DNA from: Chamaea fasciata
Lineage: Eukaryota; Chordata; Aves; Passeriformes; Sylviidae
NCBI GenBank assembly: GCA_029207755.1
Contig: JARCOQ010000006.1
Span: 22,728,890-22,792,889 of the forward strand
Length of the DNA: 64,000 nucleotides
Direction of reading: 5' to 3'
Below are positions 11,890 through 25,913 of this stretch, in pieces. The notes beneath the pieces are model-generated. The model saw only the letters and a list, made by a program, of their open reading frames with translations. It searched no databases and was not told the DNA's origin. A program made the position numbers and the translations under genes. Each line of letters begins with the position of its first letter. Position 1 is the first letter of the stretch.

Positions 11890-14800
11890 CTGAGTAAAGT
11901 ACAGAAGCACCCAAGTTCAGATACAATGTCCTCCAATATATAGGAGATCAGAGCAGATGATCTAATAACTTTTTGAGAATTCTGTAAGGCTACTACACTA
12001 ACTTTCATGAACTTATTTCAGAACCACTAGAATCACATCATAGCAATAGAAGAAATTTTTTAACTACACCGTCTCCCTGAATAATATACCACACCAAGCA
12101 GAGGAGCCTTTCTAAAACTACGTTAGGATAAGGAACAGATAAAAGCACTGATTACTAAACAGTGCAAAACAGCTTCTCTGGATATAATGCTGACATCCAC
12201 AAGAACAAGTGAAGTTGCAAAAAAATACTTAATTGTAACTTGCAATAGTTTAGGGGTCAGTAACACATAATAATGTCACAGCAATTAACAGACAAGTGTT
12301 TATATTATAGAGGACTACACAAAAACCAAACATCTAATAAGGGTCATGACTAATGAAATGAGGCTAACATTCTCTACAGAGCATACAAGTGAAAAAGATT
12401 AGACAATAGTCAGGAAAAGTTAATCTGCCATACAACATGATGAATTTAGGCGGAGGTGCGCTAGGAGGAATTTACCCCAAGGCACCTGTACATGACAAAT
12501 TACCTCAATGAAAGCACAAGACACATCACCAAGTAAAACACCATCCAAGCTTTGAACAAAAGATCTCTTACAAGCTTTCTCACCTTCACATAAACGAAGA
12601 AGAAACGCATCATCCTTTCTTCCCTCCAAGCCTACAACAAACTCTTTCATTGACAACCAAAGATTGACCATGTATTTTGGGAACAGCACTAGGTTTTCCC
12701 CTTAAAAAAGATACTAAAATCGGGTTATTTTAATATGCTTAAAATCCAGGTAAATAATTCCCCTTTAGGCAATTTTTTTTTGCCAGAACTGAAGGAAACA
12801 GAGACTTTATACATGTCTGCCCAGTTATAAAGAAGAGAGAAACACTCTGTACTACGTGATGATTTTCACTTGCAAAATTACACTCTCATGTCATTATTTC
12901 TCGTTACAATATTCTTGACTTAACTGTGTTATTTGTAATACACTTCCAATGCATGAAGTACTTAAGCTCTGTAATCAGATCTCAAGGTTTATTAGCGTTT
13001 TGTGATCCTGTCGAAGAATAAGAGACTGGTATTTTTATATACCACAAAGCAGGATTTCTTGGCTCCTTAGGCAGCCTGTTTGTATTAAAATCCCGTTCCA
13101 GAAATACAGTGCGCTTCCTGCCTGCCTCCCGGTACTTGCAATTGTCTGATCTCACGTCAGCAGTTAACTTGTTCTGCTCAGCTCTGACCTCTTTGCTGTG
13201 AGTCACACAAGCTCTCCACCTTTTGCAAATACAGACGTTCTACATACAATCTATCACAGAAAATGGGAGTATGTGCCCTATTCTTTTCCTCCTGACTTGG
13301 AGAAAGAAATAAAATGCTTGTAGTTTTCTGTTGCTTATTTTTTCCTGTATGTTTTTCTGTTTATCATCACCATGTTTTCTTTGGTGTTGATAGAGTTGGT
13401 TTAGAGCAGTTGGTAGGATCACAGAAATCGGTAAGGTTATGATGTCAAATACCTGCAAGTCCTCTGACTGGCAGTGTCTTTTACTCAACTCAAAATTAAC
13501 ATATTTTGGGTTGGCCATATTAGGGCTAGCACAGTATTTAAATCACAGGGTTTACAAACAGCTGGGAGACATAGTCAGTAAATATGCCAAAGCTCTCTAT
13601 GATAACATCTGAGAACATATCTCTATGGCCTCCAGACTAGCAAACTGATAAAGCACATAATAAAGGAGAGAATTAGTACACATGGACAAATACGATGTAC
13701 CATCAGAGAGCCAATATGACCATTCCAGTGTAAAGAGGCCCACAGATGTGACCATAAATAGAATAGCTGAAATTAAAACACTGTGGTCAGAGTTTGAATT
13801 ACTGTAATTCAGGAGTAAAGTGAAGGATGGTCTCTGATGATTTAAGTCAGAAATTAAAGCCCCTCATTACTTTTTCAGTTGAGTATCTATTTGAAATTGT
13901 AGTCAGTGAAGCCATATGGACAATATTTCTAGTCTCTCATGATTTAAAAAATAGCATTCTCAGTTATAGTAACTATTGTAAATTGTTTCTTTTATTATCT
14001 TCCCCACTCCCAGCCCTACAGAAGTGTGTTATATTTTGTACATCCTACTATCAAACTCACAATCTTTATGGATACAATCTGGCTGAGGGGATTTCTCCCT
14101 GGAGACTATTCTGTATTTTGAATTATTGCAATGACTGTACATTATTTCCCAATTCTGCAACACCGCTCCTGAGTAAATAGCATGCAGCTGGTGAGCTCTG
14201 GGAGACAGAAATTATACTCTACCTTGCTCCACTGTAATAATTACAAAACTGGATTCCTTTCTATCATGCGAGCAAACATGAATTTTTGCCCATTTTCCAT
14301 GTGCTAGATGCCTTCCAATGTGATTCTAATATGATGCTGATTAGCAAGATGGTCAAAGTGTGCACATTGGTCATCTCCACTCCTTGGTATAAAACACTGT
14401 GAAAAAAATACTTAACACTTCAGTATTTGAAGAAACACTCAGTTTATATGATACCTAAATCACAGTTACTACAGATTCATCATGGACTGAACGAGGCATC
14501 TTCAGCATCAAAACATTAGGCTTATTAACTCTCTTCTTTCCTGGATCCAGGCACTTCAAATGTGTACTATAACAAACAAGATAAATACAAAGGCTGAAGA
14601 TCCCCCTGCTAAGGCCTATTTTCACTGTGCTGCTATTTTCCTGAAGACTGAAGGTAAGAAATCCTTAGGAACAAAAATACCTCATAGCACAAAGCAGGCA
14701 AGTAACAGAATCTTGCCACAGTACTTTAAAGAGAAACAAAATCCTATTCAGAGATTCTCACTACTGTTTTTCAGCCAACTGCAATAACTTGGAACACAAC

Positions 14801-15337
14801 TGTCAAGTACCTCTAAGAAGCCATCAAGTTAATTTTGCTTCTGAGTTCAGTTTGGGAGAAGAGTGGCAGAACAAATGAAAATATGTATCAAATTTAAAGT
14901 AAAATTACAGAAAAAAAAAAGCAAATCAATTGCTCTGCCTCTTGCAGGCATTCTGAAAAATTACAAAGGGCTAAAATAGCAAAAGCCATACACAAAGTAT
15001 GAATGATTAACTGCCCCAAAGATAAAATGCTCATCTTTATCTTACTGTCAGAGGCAGAAACCCCCTCTCTTGTACTCATCCATTATCTACTAAGGCATAC
15101 AGGTTTCCTTAAAAATTATGTCTTCCATTGCCTTTTTGCCTGCATCTAAGCCATACTAGTATCCATGTTTTCTTACAATACCTGACCCTTTTTGTAATTC
15201 TTCTATTCACAGCATTCTCCAAGTTTGGTTCTTTCCCATCTCCAAATGACCTCCAAATATTTTCTTCTAGAACCTAAAACATCCTGCACAGCGCCCTCAT
15301 ATAGCATAATATAACACCCTTGCAATCCTGCACATCA

Positions 15338-15389
15338 AGTCCTGTCCCAGAGAAATTACCAGGCAGTCCTGTCCCAGAGAAACTACCAG
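15338..15389. repeat. Tandem duplication, 27-bp period
   Basis: Two 25-nt copies starting AGTCCTGTCCCAGAGAAA (15338-15362 and 15365-15389) differ at one base (T/C) and are separated by GC. No function is apparent. Confidence 0.75.
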
Positions 15390-17177
15390 TGTGACCACAG
15401 TACCCATTAACTGAGGGAGAGAAAATTTGTTTCAAGCAGGAAGAGACTGGTGTGATAAGCTCCTCCTAGAACTCCTGATCACTGCATTTATAGGAATCTC
15501 TTCTCCTCCTTGGCCATGCTGTCCCCCTAGGTACCGTGAGCACTCAAGGGGCAACTGGGACCCCAGCTGACTCATTATTGGGCATTTCAAAATGCCTCTG
15601 GGTACAATTGGTTACTCCAAAATCTGTGTCTAATCCTGCCTCTTCTAGGGAGTGGACCCACTGAACCCTGCCTAGTCACAGAGTCCAATTCAACATTCAT
15701 TACTTGTACAGTAAAATATCAGATAAAGGTATATGCAGTAGGACAACACTGTTTACAACACTGTGACCAACCGACCAAGTGAAGCCAAAACATTGCAAAA
15801 CAGTGAATCCCATACAAACTCAGAATTTTCTGCATTTGTTATATAATGCATTTCCCTGTTGATTTCCATCTTTTATAGTATTTGTACTCCATGTACATCC
15901 CACCCTCTCACATAATCCTGAGTGTTTTCTTACTCTTCTGATTAACTACCTACATCCAAATCACTAGTGTGTTATTTAACTTCCCGTTATTTCAGTTGTA
16001 CAGCTAAACTTTGTGAGTAAGACAGGGCAAGGAATTTTATCCACTGATTTCTGTATTATGTGTTCCTTCAGACTGGATTGAAGCACAGAGGGGAAAATAA
16101 TATGCATGGATTTTGTGGTTTTCTCTTTAAAAATCAAACGGATGTATGTGTACATAGGACTGGCTGATTTTACCAGCACATAGCTTTCTGAAATTTCTAG
16201 TTTAATTGCTACTACCTGAAATGCAACATATTTCCTATCACCAGAGCAGTATAAAGGAGGAACAAGGCAAAAATGGTAGCAGAGCCATTAAAAAAGCAAA
16301 GGAAGGCAAACTAAACACTGGACAGAACTAAAGGACACTGGAAGGAAACAAAAGCAGTAGTAGTTCAGTAGGGAACAGGGAAGAAATGTCACAAAAAGAA
16401 CTATGAGAATAGGGAGAAAACTAACGAGAAAAATACAGAGTACTTCAAAACAAATAAATGCTATTTGTCTAAAGTTAACAGGGGCATGATTTTAAGGCAA
16501 TAGAACCCGCACTAAAGACAAAGACACCACACTAAATCAAAATTAATCCAGAAGCCAAGGGCCTGGCATGAGTAACCAGTGGAGGTGGTCTTCATTTTTT
16601 ATAAAAAAGTTTTAAATTGCTGGGGTTATAAAACTAGCAAAAATAAGCTTGAAGTTTTCTAGGAAAACTTCCTTTACAAAGCAACTTCCTCTGTTCAAGC
16701 AAGGCTAAAAACAGCTTCAGCAAAGAAGAATCTTGTATACAAGTTGATACTAATTAAAACATTCCAAGGATCCATTTTCCTCTATTACTGTAATTTAGAT
16801 AGTTCAAGTAAATCTTCCCTCATAGAACTAAAATCTGAAACATGGCAACATTATATTTGGCTTTTTATAATGTTGATTTTTAATCCCGTTTATTAATAAC
16901 CCAAGAGACACTCTCTCTCATCATCACTTTCACACTTACAGCTGCACCCTGTTTTTTACTGGAACAGATACTATGACTCTCATCAGATTTAGTACACTAG
17001 GATCTAATAGCTCTGCATGACCACAGATCTCTAGAGAACTACTGATGATCTTTTTCTACCAGGCCTCCTCCTGGGCATAAAACTGAATTTTCAGGACAAA
17101 AGAAAATCAACTGGCTAACTGGGCAGCAAAAGCAAAACAGCAGGATATATGAACGTGTGTCCTGCCAAAAGGAGAGC

Positions 17178-17222
17178 AGCCACAGTAAAGTGTGGCTCCA
17201 ATTAGTTTTCTTCAACTAATTG
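17178..17222. repeat. Two adjacent short inverted repeats
   Basis: AGCCACA/TGTGGCT with a 6-nt loop is immediately followed by CAATTAGTT/AACTAATTG (17199-17207 and 17214-17222), also with a 6-nt loop. Two perfect small stems side by side suggest a structured remnant, but the arms are short and could be chance. Confidence 0.4.
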
Positions 17223-20200
17223 TCCCAGTTCAGACCACCCATTTAGCTTTTCTAGGGAAAAGAGCTACAATGATTTTGATGGCTGATTCCAAAGTGGGTT
17301 CCTAGGCATAGCAACACTTTCACAATATAAAGCAATCATCTCCACTCTCCTTATAATTCCAGGGGGTGGGGGGAGAGCAGCTGGTTTTGTACTTGAAAGC
17401 ATCAGCATGTCTCCCTGGACTTTCAGCTGTAGCTTAATCAGTTGGCAAGTATTTTTTGCACTACTTCTCCCAGAATAATAAACAAGATCTAAGATGAACT
17501 CTTCAACGCAGATTGAACTAAGCCAGTTAGTTCCTCACAGAAAAGTCAGTGCTTACCCACACAGAGAGATGGAGGCAACTGGTGGTGTTTTTGTTGGATC
17601 CAACCAAGTTGACTGACACTGGTCAAGTAGGAGCTAGAGACCCCAGTAGGAGCTCCACAAGAGCAATGCTCACCCCGCCACATCCTGCACAAAGCATATC
17701 AGTTGGGTAACTTTGCTACTGTCCCACAAATCACCTTGTAAGTAAACAATTCATTTTCCAGTGCCATTCTTAAAGTGTTTCTTAAAGATGCAAACATTAA
17801 ACAAAACACCTCCTTAAAAATAGGACAAAGCCAAAGAAACTAAGAAATGCTGAGCCAGCCACTGAAGGATAATACAGTGACATGTGAAATCAGGGAAGGA
17901 GCTTTTGAGCAGGGACAGACTTGAAGCTGAGAAGTGGTAAAGGTCTCTCTGAGGTTTTTTTTCTGATGTTCTCACAGGACTACTAAAGCACTGACACATC
18001 CCTTGTCTCCACAGCACAACTCCACTACTGCCTGACCACCACAATATTCTGAGCATTGCTGGGTTGCTAACATTTTCACCCTGAAGTGGACATCGGAGTT
18101 GCTCTGAGTAGGGCAGAATATTCTTCTGAGCCAATCTGCCAACAACAGTGTTTCACCTAGAGCAGTGAAACAGTAATCAGAGCATAAAAACTTCAACTAC
18201 TTATAATTATGGTCAAAGCCCTTGCATCACAACCCTTCTCAAACTGAAATATGTGAAAAAGTTCACACCCCTTCAAAGAGTGGCAGGATCTAATAAGAAC
18301 CTGGCAGGAAACTTACTATTTTTGGGCTGGGCTAACCAAGGTATGCTGAGGTGCATCAGTTCAACATCAAATAGCATTTAAGGGGAATACAGATTATACA
18401 GAACCTTCCTTCAGCTTAGTTAAGTCTTCTCAGCATCAAGTACAACTCTCAGAGGACAAGAACCCACACACTGAAATTCCTCATTGTTCCAGTACTGTTT
18501 CCCCTCTGCTTTTTCATGGTCAGACCCCAGGACGTGAGGACAAAGAGAGATTTCAGGCTTTAAAGTCAATAAGGCTGATGTCAGTGACCAAAACTGAACG
18601 CCCTAAGGGAGCTAAATAAGATCCACCAAGATTATAGAAAGCTATTTACTTATTTCCATGCAGGTGCCTCAACATTTCCTCTGGGCAACACTTGAAAAGG
18701 AGCTAATTATGCGCAAACAGTCATGGACCAAAAAAGCAGTCCAGCTATTTTAGAATTCATTTACTGATATTTGATACAGAATGTTATTACCAAACTCCAG
18801 CTGCCAGCTTTGGTCATCCTTTTGTTAGAACGATGATATTTTTCTGAAAGAAAGTTCTAGGAATATGAAAACCAATTAAAAGAAGATGTCAATGACACAG
18901 AATATTGTTCAAGAATAATACCCTCTTTCTGCTAAGTAAATGCTTCAGCTTCTTCTAGCATGGGAGACTGACAATGGTCTAGGACAAGTTATTCCTATTG
19001 AACTCAGTAACTAATGGCTATTAATTTTAATTCACTTATGTTAGTGCAAAAAGTTGAGCTATCCTCTGTAAAATTGCTAACATATTATATTTCAACCAGT
19101 TTACAGAGCAAACTGGGAGCCCTCTCCCATGGTCTTCAGTAAGGCAAGAACTCTCACTGACTTTCACGGTTCTTCCATTTCAGTAAGTAGAAAACCTGGG
19201 CATATCAGCTCACTCTCCTGCTTTTGGTTAGTGTCTCCAGCATTACAGACTGCCTCACTGCTTGCTGACATTCTTCTTCCCATTCCCAAATAACTGCCAA
19301 TCTCCCAAATTCAGCACTCCTGCAGCTGTATGAGTGATACACTGCTGCACGAAGCAACACATATTAAACCCAAAAACCCTGCTGGAAGTGCTTCTACACC
19401 AGCTCTGCAAGGACACGCATGCCTGTGCCACACCAACCAGGGCCAAAGGCAGGCCAGATTCTGAGCAAGTGGCTACACATGGAAGAGGAGCAGATATTCC
19501 AGGGGGCAGACCTGCTTTTGCAAGGTAGCGAGAATAAAGAGTACTCTTGCAGATGGAAAATGGCGGAGGTGAGGATCTCATCCTGGCTTCCCATGGAAGA
19601 AGAACATGGAACCTGACTTTGCTGTTTATTACCCAACCCGAGAGATGTTTTGGGCTTAAATTTTGTGCTTCATAATACAAAACTACTCATTTACTTTTAA
19701 AAGCATTAAAAATGTATGCTCCTATAAGAAACTATATAACCTATTGTGCTAGGTTTGGCCATTGAAACACAACTTTGCTCGGTCTGTAAAAGAAAAAGGT
19801 TACCCTGAGACACACCAGAGTGATCCTGAGCTAACCGTGAGCAGCCAGGCACTTACCACAGCTCAGGTGGCCTGCAGTAATTATTTATTACGAGATAGTT
19901 TTTTTAAAGTGGTAATAATTCAGAAATTTTTAAACACTTTGTCTCTTTGCAAAATGAAATGTGAAAAAAGTCTCTTATTCACTCCTTTACAAAAAAAATA
20001 TAGTTTGAAAACAAATAAAAATGAAACTTTTGCCACCATATTGAGGCAGCAAATGAAGCCCTAAACCATGAGCTAGGAATCTTGTTTGTACTAGTATATT
20101 AAGAGTACAATTGTTTACATTACAAAATACCTTACTAAATCCTTAAAACAGTAAAAATACGCTATTCCTTAATGTTACGCCGATCACATACAAACACAAA

Positions 20201-23200
20201 ATTACACTGAAATTCTTTGGAATACTTTCATTATTTTTTTCTCCAGGGATGACATATGTTTCTAATAACTTGCCACTGAGCAAACAGATTTAACAGGGTA
20301 GCAGCATGCTGAGAAAGATAGCAGGATTTTCAATTTTCAGATGAAAGCAGCTCTATTCCCTGGCAGCTCTACTCCTAACCCCTTTAGGCCAGATCAAATT
20401 TTATCTGAAGCTAGCTGGTGCCTGTCTTCAACTTCAATGGAAGTTGAATCAGGTTTTTTGAACACCTGCAGTAAACAATTTGAAGCTTATCAATTAGAAT
20501 TTTTTAAATCAGTACTTATACCAGACAAAATCCATAGCAGTTAACAGGATTTCTGGACCTGGTTATTTACTTATGTTTAGCTAACAGATGACCCAGTTTT
20601 TACCAGAGAATATCACCCATCTAATTCAGCAGACTCATAGACTAGTTTAGATTATCAAAAGGAAAGTGTTATGCAAATTACACAACTCTCCCCTGCACCT
20701 ACTAGCAACAGATTTTAAAATCCATTATATTAATTTGCACAACAAAAATCTAGGGTACTGTTTCACAACATCAGGATTGGCTTGCAACACACATCTTACC
20801 TTTGGCTCCAACATTTTCACACAGAAAATAATGTATCTTTCATCTTTAGATGCTTTTGTTCTACATACTGATTTGAAGCTAAACCATCTGACAATCTCCA
20901 CGGCTCAAAAAGTCTCTTTATATAAGAAATATAATAATATAATCAGAACGTTTCTACATTTCACAGCTCTCTCTGATAAAATGCCTACCTAGTATTTTCA
21001 AATAGGGGTTCTTAATTACAGGTCACATCTGATCAGTCTCATCTAGATACCAGGGTGAGGAACCCTGAACAACACTGTAATCACTTGCACTGGAATTCTT
21101 GCTAAACTGAGGCTGCTCACACCAGGAAGCTTTCTTTCACACTTGATTTAGTTCAACTGTTTGAAGAGCTAACCTCAACTTTTCTTCACACCTTCATGTA
21201 ATTTCATTCAACAGCTGTTTTTTTCCCTAAATAACTTTTGAATGTGTGAAAAAAGACATAAATTATTTTATCAAGTTGTCTAAAAATATTGCCCTGCTAA
21301 AAATAAAGATTTTATGATTAAATAAGAGGAAATAAATGAACATACACATACAAACAAAAAAGACCAAAACTCTAATACTAGAGGTCTGTGTTTGACAAAG
21401 ATTCACCAAATAAAGTAAATTAGTATTGCAGCTGCTTATATAATGTAAATGGCTGCTGCTACATTTCTGGGGTTTTTTTTCCTGATAAAAATCTTTTCTT
21501 TCTGAGGAGCACTCAGTGGTTTGGATCTGACATTTGTCTAGAAGCTTTATAAAGTAAGAATGAAACCATATTTAGCTCCAGAAAGCCAGGCTTTTTAATG
21601 CATGCAAAGCTGCAGAAGAATCAGAACTAATCTTAATGTAGAAAATTTTTATCAAGTGTAGTTATATCTGTTCCCACCCAAATGGGACTAATTCGTTCAA
21701 TTATCTGTAAAAATATGAGTTAGACACTTAAATGAAAGCTTCTGAAGCATATCTGTTCAATTAACAACAATACAAATGCACAATCACTCAATCATACCAG
21801 GGGCTGCTCCCCCAAGCATTTTCAAATCTTTCATGAAAAGCCTTATCAATCATCACTAAGGGACCTTTTTCTTGCTCCAGTCTCAGACAATAGTGTGGAA
21901 TAGGTGGTGGGAAGAGGATAGGATTATATTTCTTCACTGTACTGGTAGCAGAACCACTGTTCTGTCAGCAGAAGTAAGACTAACGCAGGTAAAACACACG
22001 GATCCTTCTCATATCCCTGACAGTATTCCTTCATAACGAGGAGCTAAGGGGTAAGTTTCAAATGAGGCTCATTGGGAACTAGGGAAGCCAGCAGTTGATG
22101 AGTCAAGGCATACAAGCTGAAGGAGCTCTTCTGGGAAAATAATTCCTTTTGTTTTTTACCTGAACAAGGACTGCAAGATTCAGCTCTGTGAGAGAGCCTT
22201 AGAAAGTTACCTTAGCTTCTTCTGTACTTACAGAGGTTTTGGGATTTTCCAAGAAGTATAAGCATTTTGCAGAATCAGGTGCCTCATTAACAATTAGATT
22301 GATCTGTATGCATTCATAAATTGAATCTCTAACCCAGAAAGTTAAGACAGAGGGTGTGTTTAACATGAAGTGTAATATCACGTATGTAAATGCAAATATG
22401 CAGAGTGTGTAACAGCTCCATGAGCTGTGTCCCAAGCAGAATATGGTGAGATGACAACAAGCTTTATATGCATAAATGCATCTGCCAAAATATTTTCATG
22501 TTTGTTGTGATGAGGAATCTGATAAATGTTCAAAACATAGAGAGTAAGAATTTGATACTTGGTATTGTCAGGGCACTGTACACCTCTGCTATTCATATGC
22601 ATTTATAAGAAGAGAAGATCTTGCTAGTTTCATTGTACTGGCCCTGTGAAGTCTCATGATGTTGTTAGGTCAAATTCCCGTACGACAAACTCCAGCAAAG
22701 ACAAAATTTGGTCTTTAAGAATGTACTTCAAGTACCCAAAATATCTAGGTGGGAAAATTCTAAACATACAAATGTAGTTTCATTACACATCTGTTATGCA
22801 AATAACATTCACACACGACTTATTGTGAAGCTTAAATATATGAAAGCAGGAAATGAGAAGTTAATAACAAAACCAGAAGTCAGACAGAAACTAACTTTCT
22901 CCAAAACCAAATACCAACTTTTTGAAAGCCGATAAAAGAGTTTAAAAGTTATTGAAATGTAATGAATTGTTTTAAATGTAAAATACCTTTTTAATAACAG
23001 CTGTATTATTCTCATTTCCCTTAGAACAAAAGAACACGGACTGCAGAATATTGCTCATGTAACTGGCCCATGCAGTTTGAAACTTAATGGACTTGATTGT
23101 GGTTTATGTAAGGTGTTGCAAAACTATCACAATGTGATGTGTGATGAACCTTGTCTATTCTATTTATTTCTGTAGTCAGCAAAATAATATCCAACTAGGC

Positions 23201-24639
23201 TAAAAAAAGATCCATCCAGAGCTACAAAACTGCTGCTACCATCATCTCGGTTCTACAGCAGACCTCGGGGCTTGTGGTCCTGAGGGGTCAGGGACGTCCC
23301 TGCCAGTCCAGGAAGCACAAGCAACAACACAGTGTGGAATTACCAATAACACACCTAGTATAACTTTGCCGTTATTTAGCTCCTTACATGAAACGATCTT
23401 AAATGACTTAAAATACAGAACTCTGTAGCACTCAAGAGTTAGGCAAACACTGTAAATCTTGTCTTTTACAAAGGACAAATAGAACAAAAAATGTTGGACT
23501 CACCCACCACAGTGGCAGGGGAAAGAACAGTGGTTAGAAGTGAACCAACTAATGGCTGCTAACATTACAATTAATTTCATTTTGCAAAATGCATCTACCA
23601 TTTCAAGCCTCACTGTTAGCGACAGGGTCACTTTTTAAAATCAAGGACTGATTTCTTTCATCTCTTCAAGTCACAGGAATTGGATGAATTTATCAAGGAT
23701 ATAGGAAGAAATAAAAAAGTAAAACAGGTCTCCCTCACTTCTGATTTTTTTGAGCTTATATCTGCTTTTGGAAAGTAATGTGAGTAAAGGTGGATAGCAC
23801 TCTAACATCTAAGCATTTAAAGACTTCTAATGCATAACCCACTAATACTCACTAAAGATACACACCTTGCCCAGTAGGCACACCAACAACAATAACGTAA
23901 AATGCTATTAAGGCCCAAATGTTAGCTGTCCTTGCCTCTAAAACCTGCAGTTTATTTTCAGGACTCATCTATCTGCATAGATCTGGATGTTCAGACGGTA
24001 CTAAAACACAAACAGTCTACAGCCTAAAAGGAAAACCTGAAGACACTTGACTAGGCAAACAGGTGTTTGTCAGGAAACCAAAGTTTTTGATGTAGGTCTT
24101 GCACCACATTCACACAGAAGTGCTGGTTAGCCAAGGCCTCAGAACTGCCATGGAAGGCAACGGCTGAGCTGCAGGGCAGGACAGCTGGGGAACCCAACAC
24201 AGCAACAGCAGCAGAGAAATGACCAGATCTTGTGGTCCCCAAGGCCAATATACCCCTTCCCCACTGATTCCCTAGGAGTCACATATTCGAGCATACATGA
24301 AGAGCTCCTGGCAGGAATCCAATCTTTAATAACTTAACAGCAGTGTGATACCGTCCTTTTCCCGAGATTATCTTTCACGTGACATTGTTTGATCTCTCCC
24401 ACTTCAGCTGCACCCTGTTCGTAAAGCGGGGAGCAGCCTGGGAGTACATATCCTGGTGTCTGCACGCCACTGCCAGCTTCTTTAAAGAGAGAAAACTAAA
24501 CCTCTTTGGCTCAAAGTATCAGACTGAGATCCTTTAAGAAAAAAAAAGAAAAAAAAGAAAATCGATAGAAGAGTGCTACTTCGCACGAAAATCCCAAATA
24601 ACCAGAAAAACCACAATCAGACCAGCTGGTAAGAAGACG

Positions 24640-25440
24640 AGCCGACGTTTCTCTGGTTTGGAAAAACGGAGAGCTGCCTGACACCGAGCGGAGAGGCTCC
24701 GGCTCTCCCGGTGTTTATCGTCACCGGCACTCGGCAAAGCGCCCGGCGGCGGGGACGTTTCTGCACTCCAACAGGCTTGAAGTTACCCCGCAGCCCCCAC
24801 CGGGGCTCCGCCGCCGCCCCTCGGCCCGCGCCGCGCCCGGCGGACGAAGGGTCGGGCGGAGGTGTCCGCGCAAACCCTGGGCCGCCGCCAGCCCGCGCCC
24901 TCCCCGGCCCCGCCGCGGCCGTCCCGCTCACCGTTCTCTGGCCGCCGTCGCGGAGGGCTGCGAGGGCGGGGGCAGGGCGGCCGGGCGGGCAGGGGCGGCC
25001 CCGCGGCTCGGCCCCGCGGCTCGGGCCGGCTCACACGTCAGCCCGCGCCACGAGACCCGGATCTGCCGGCTCCCGGCGGCGGCGGGGCCGGGGCGGCGCC
25101 GCGCGGGCCCGCCCCCCGCTGCCGCCCCTCGGCCCGGCACGGGAGCCTGAGCGCTGCCGCGGGCAGGGGCCGCCGCGTCCCTGGGCGCGCTGTGCGGCGG
25201 GGTAGGGCTCCAGAACTGCTGTAGCGCGGCGTGCCGGGGGGCCGCAGTGCCGAGCAACGCGGCGGCCATAAAATACTGCTCCAGTAGGTCAGCGCGGAGA
25301 GGACGCAGGAACAGGACTGCTCTGGGGCCAGGTGTGCCTGCGGGTCCGCCACAGACCCCGCAGCCAGGGCTCCGCCAGCCCGTCACAAGCACTGCCACTT
25401 CGGCCCCAGCCATCCCCACTGAAGTACGAGGGAATTTACA
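24640..25440. promoter_or_regulatory. SMIM14: CpG island, SMIM14 promoter
   Basis: The sequence changes abruptly from AT-rich to extremely GC- and CpG-rich, densest at 24780-25200, with many GGGCGG/CCGCCC Sp1-type boxes and no TATA box at a fitting place. It lies at the 5' end expected for the minus-strand SMIM14 transcript, and in other vertebrates SMIM14 and UBE2K are divergent neighbours. Many open frames cross it because GC-rich DNA lacks stop codons. None resembles a known protein. Confidence 0.8.
24932..25040 (-). other. SMIM14: Candidate non-coding exon 1 of SMIM14
   Basis: On the minus strand, CCAGAGAACG|GTGAGCGG is a strong consensus donor with the exon end at 24932. The upstream limit (25040) is a guess because no initiator can be fixed by eye. 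Joining this donor to the acceptor at 9139 gives a standard GT-AG intron. Other donors in the island are possible. Confidence 0.4.
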
Positions 25441-25913
25441 GTGTAGTTTCTCATCTTGAAATCTAAATCAGGAGCTCGTGACTCACGGGCTTCTAAGCAA
25501 TTAAAGCACCCATCAAAATAGGTATTTAGATGATGTGAATGAAGTTAGAAAGGAAAATCAAATTGTGGCTTCTCAGTCAGCCAAGCAGAGGGAGTGTCAT
25601 GGTCCCAATACAAAAAGAAAGACCACATCCTGTCTTGGGGACACTGATACCATGCAATAATGCGGTGGGGATTGTACAGAGAAGAAAATCTCGTCCTTCA
25701 ATATTTCCAAGGCTGTCTTTCCTCCTCCAAGCCAGGAAACAAGAACAGCACTGCAATTAAAAGTGAGAAAGGAGTGTTGGATAGAAGTTGAAAGTGCTCT
25801 CAGGTTGGTACATCCGACCAGTGCTGCATAGTCTCATGTGACCCAGGCATGGCTGTTCTCATTACTATTTGCAGTTGTCATAGGGTTTTCAAGCCTTCTT
25901 TCATGGCTACAGC
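25441..25913. other. Short unique flank between CpG island and polypyrimidine array
   Basis: This is ordinary mixed-composition DNA. I see no gene, repeat or clear regulatory site in it. Confidence 0.6.

Larger units (their letters stand above)
9140..24931 (-). other. SMIM14: SMIM14 intron 1 (probable)
   Basis: About 15.8 kb separates the acceptor of the coding exon from a candidate exon-1 donor (GTGAGC at 24931-24926, minus strand). It is mostly AT-rich unique DNA. Landmarks are a perfect 13-bp-stem hairpin at 9328-9364, the GC-rich solo LTR at 10845-11889, a 27-bp-period duplication at 15338-15389 and paired small hairpins at 17178-17222. A further non-coding 5' UTR exon could be hidden here, which sequence inspection alone cannot exclude. 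Confidence 0.55.

Noticed and set aside
11064..11926. Six or more open frames of 60-126 codons
   Set aside because: They lie within the GC-rich solo LTR and overlap on both strands. No protein similarity was recognised.
14894..15079. Minus-strand segment containing ECLQE-like text, resembling the next SMIM14 exon
   Set aside because: It lies upstream, not downstream, of the first coding exon, and the flanking residues do not match SMIM14.
17400..17720. Possible further LTR-like sequence
   Set aside because: The composition is suggestive but I could find neither TG...CA ends with a duplication nor a remembered family match.
19255..19680. 141-codon minus-strand open frame
   Set aside because: It starts from a non-convincing position, resembles no protein I know, and has other frames open opposite it. 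It lies inside the presumed SMIM14 intron.
24617..25419. Overlapping Pro/Arg/Ala/Gly-rich open frames on both strands in the SMIM14 CpG island
   Set aside because: High GC removes stop codons. There are no recognisable domains, and opposite-strand frames are equally long.
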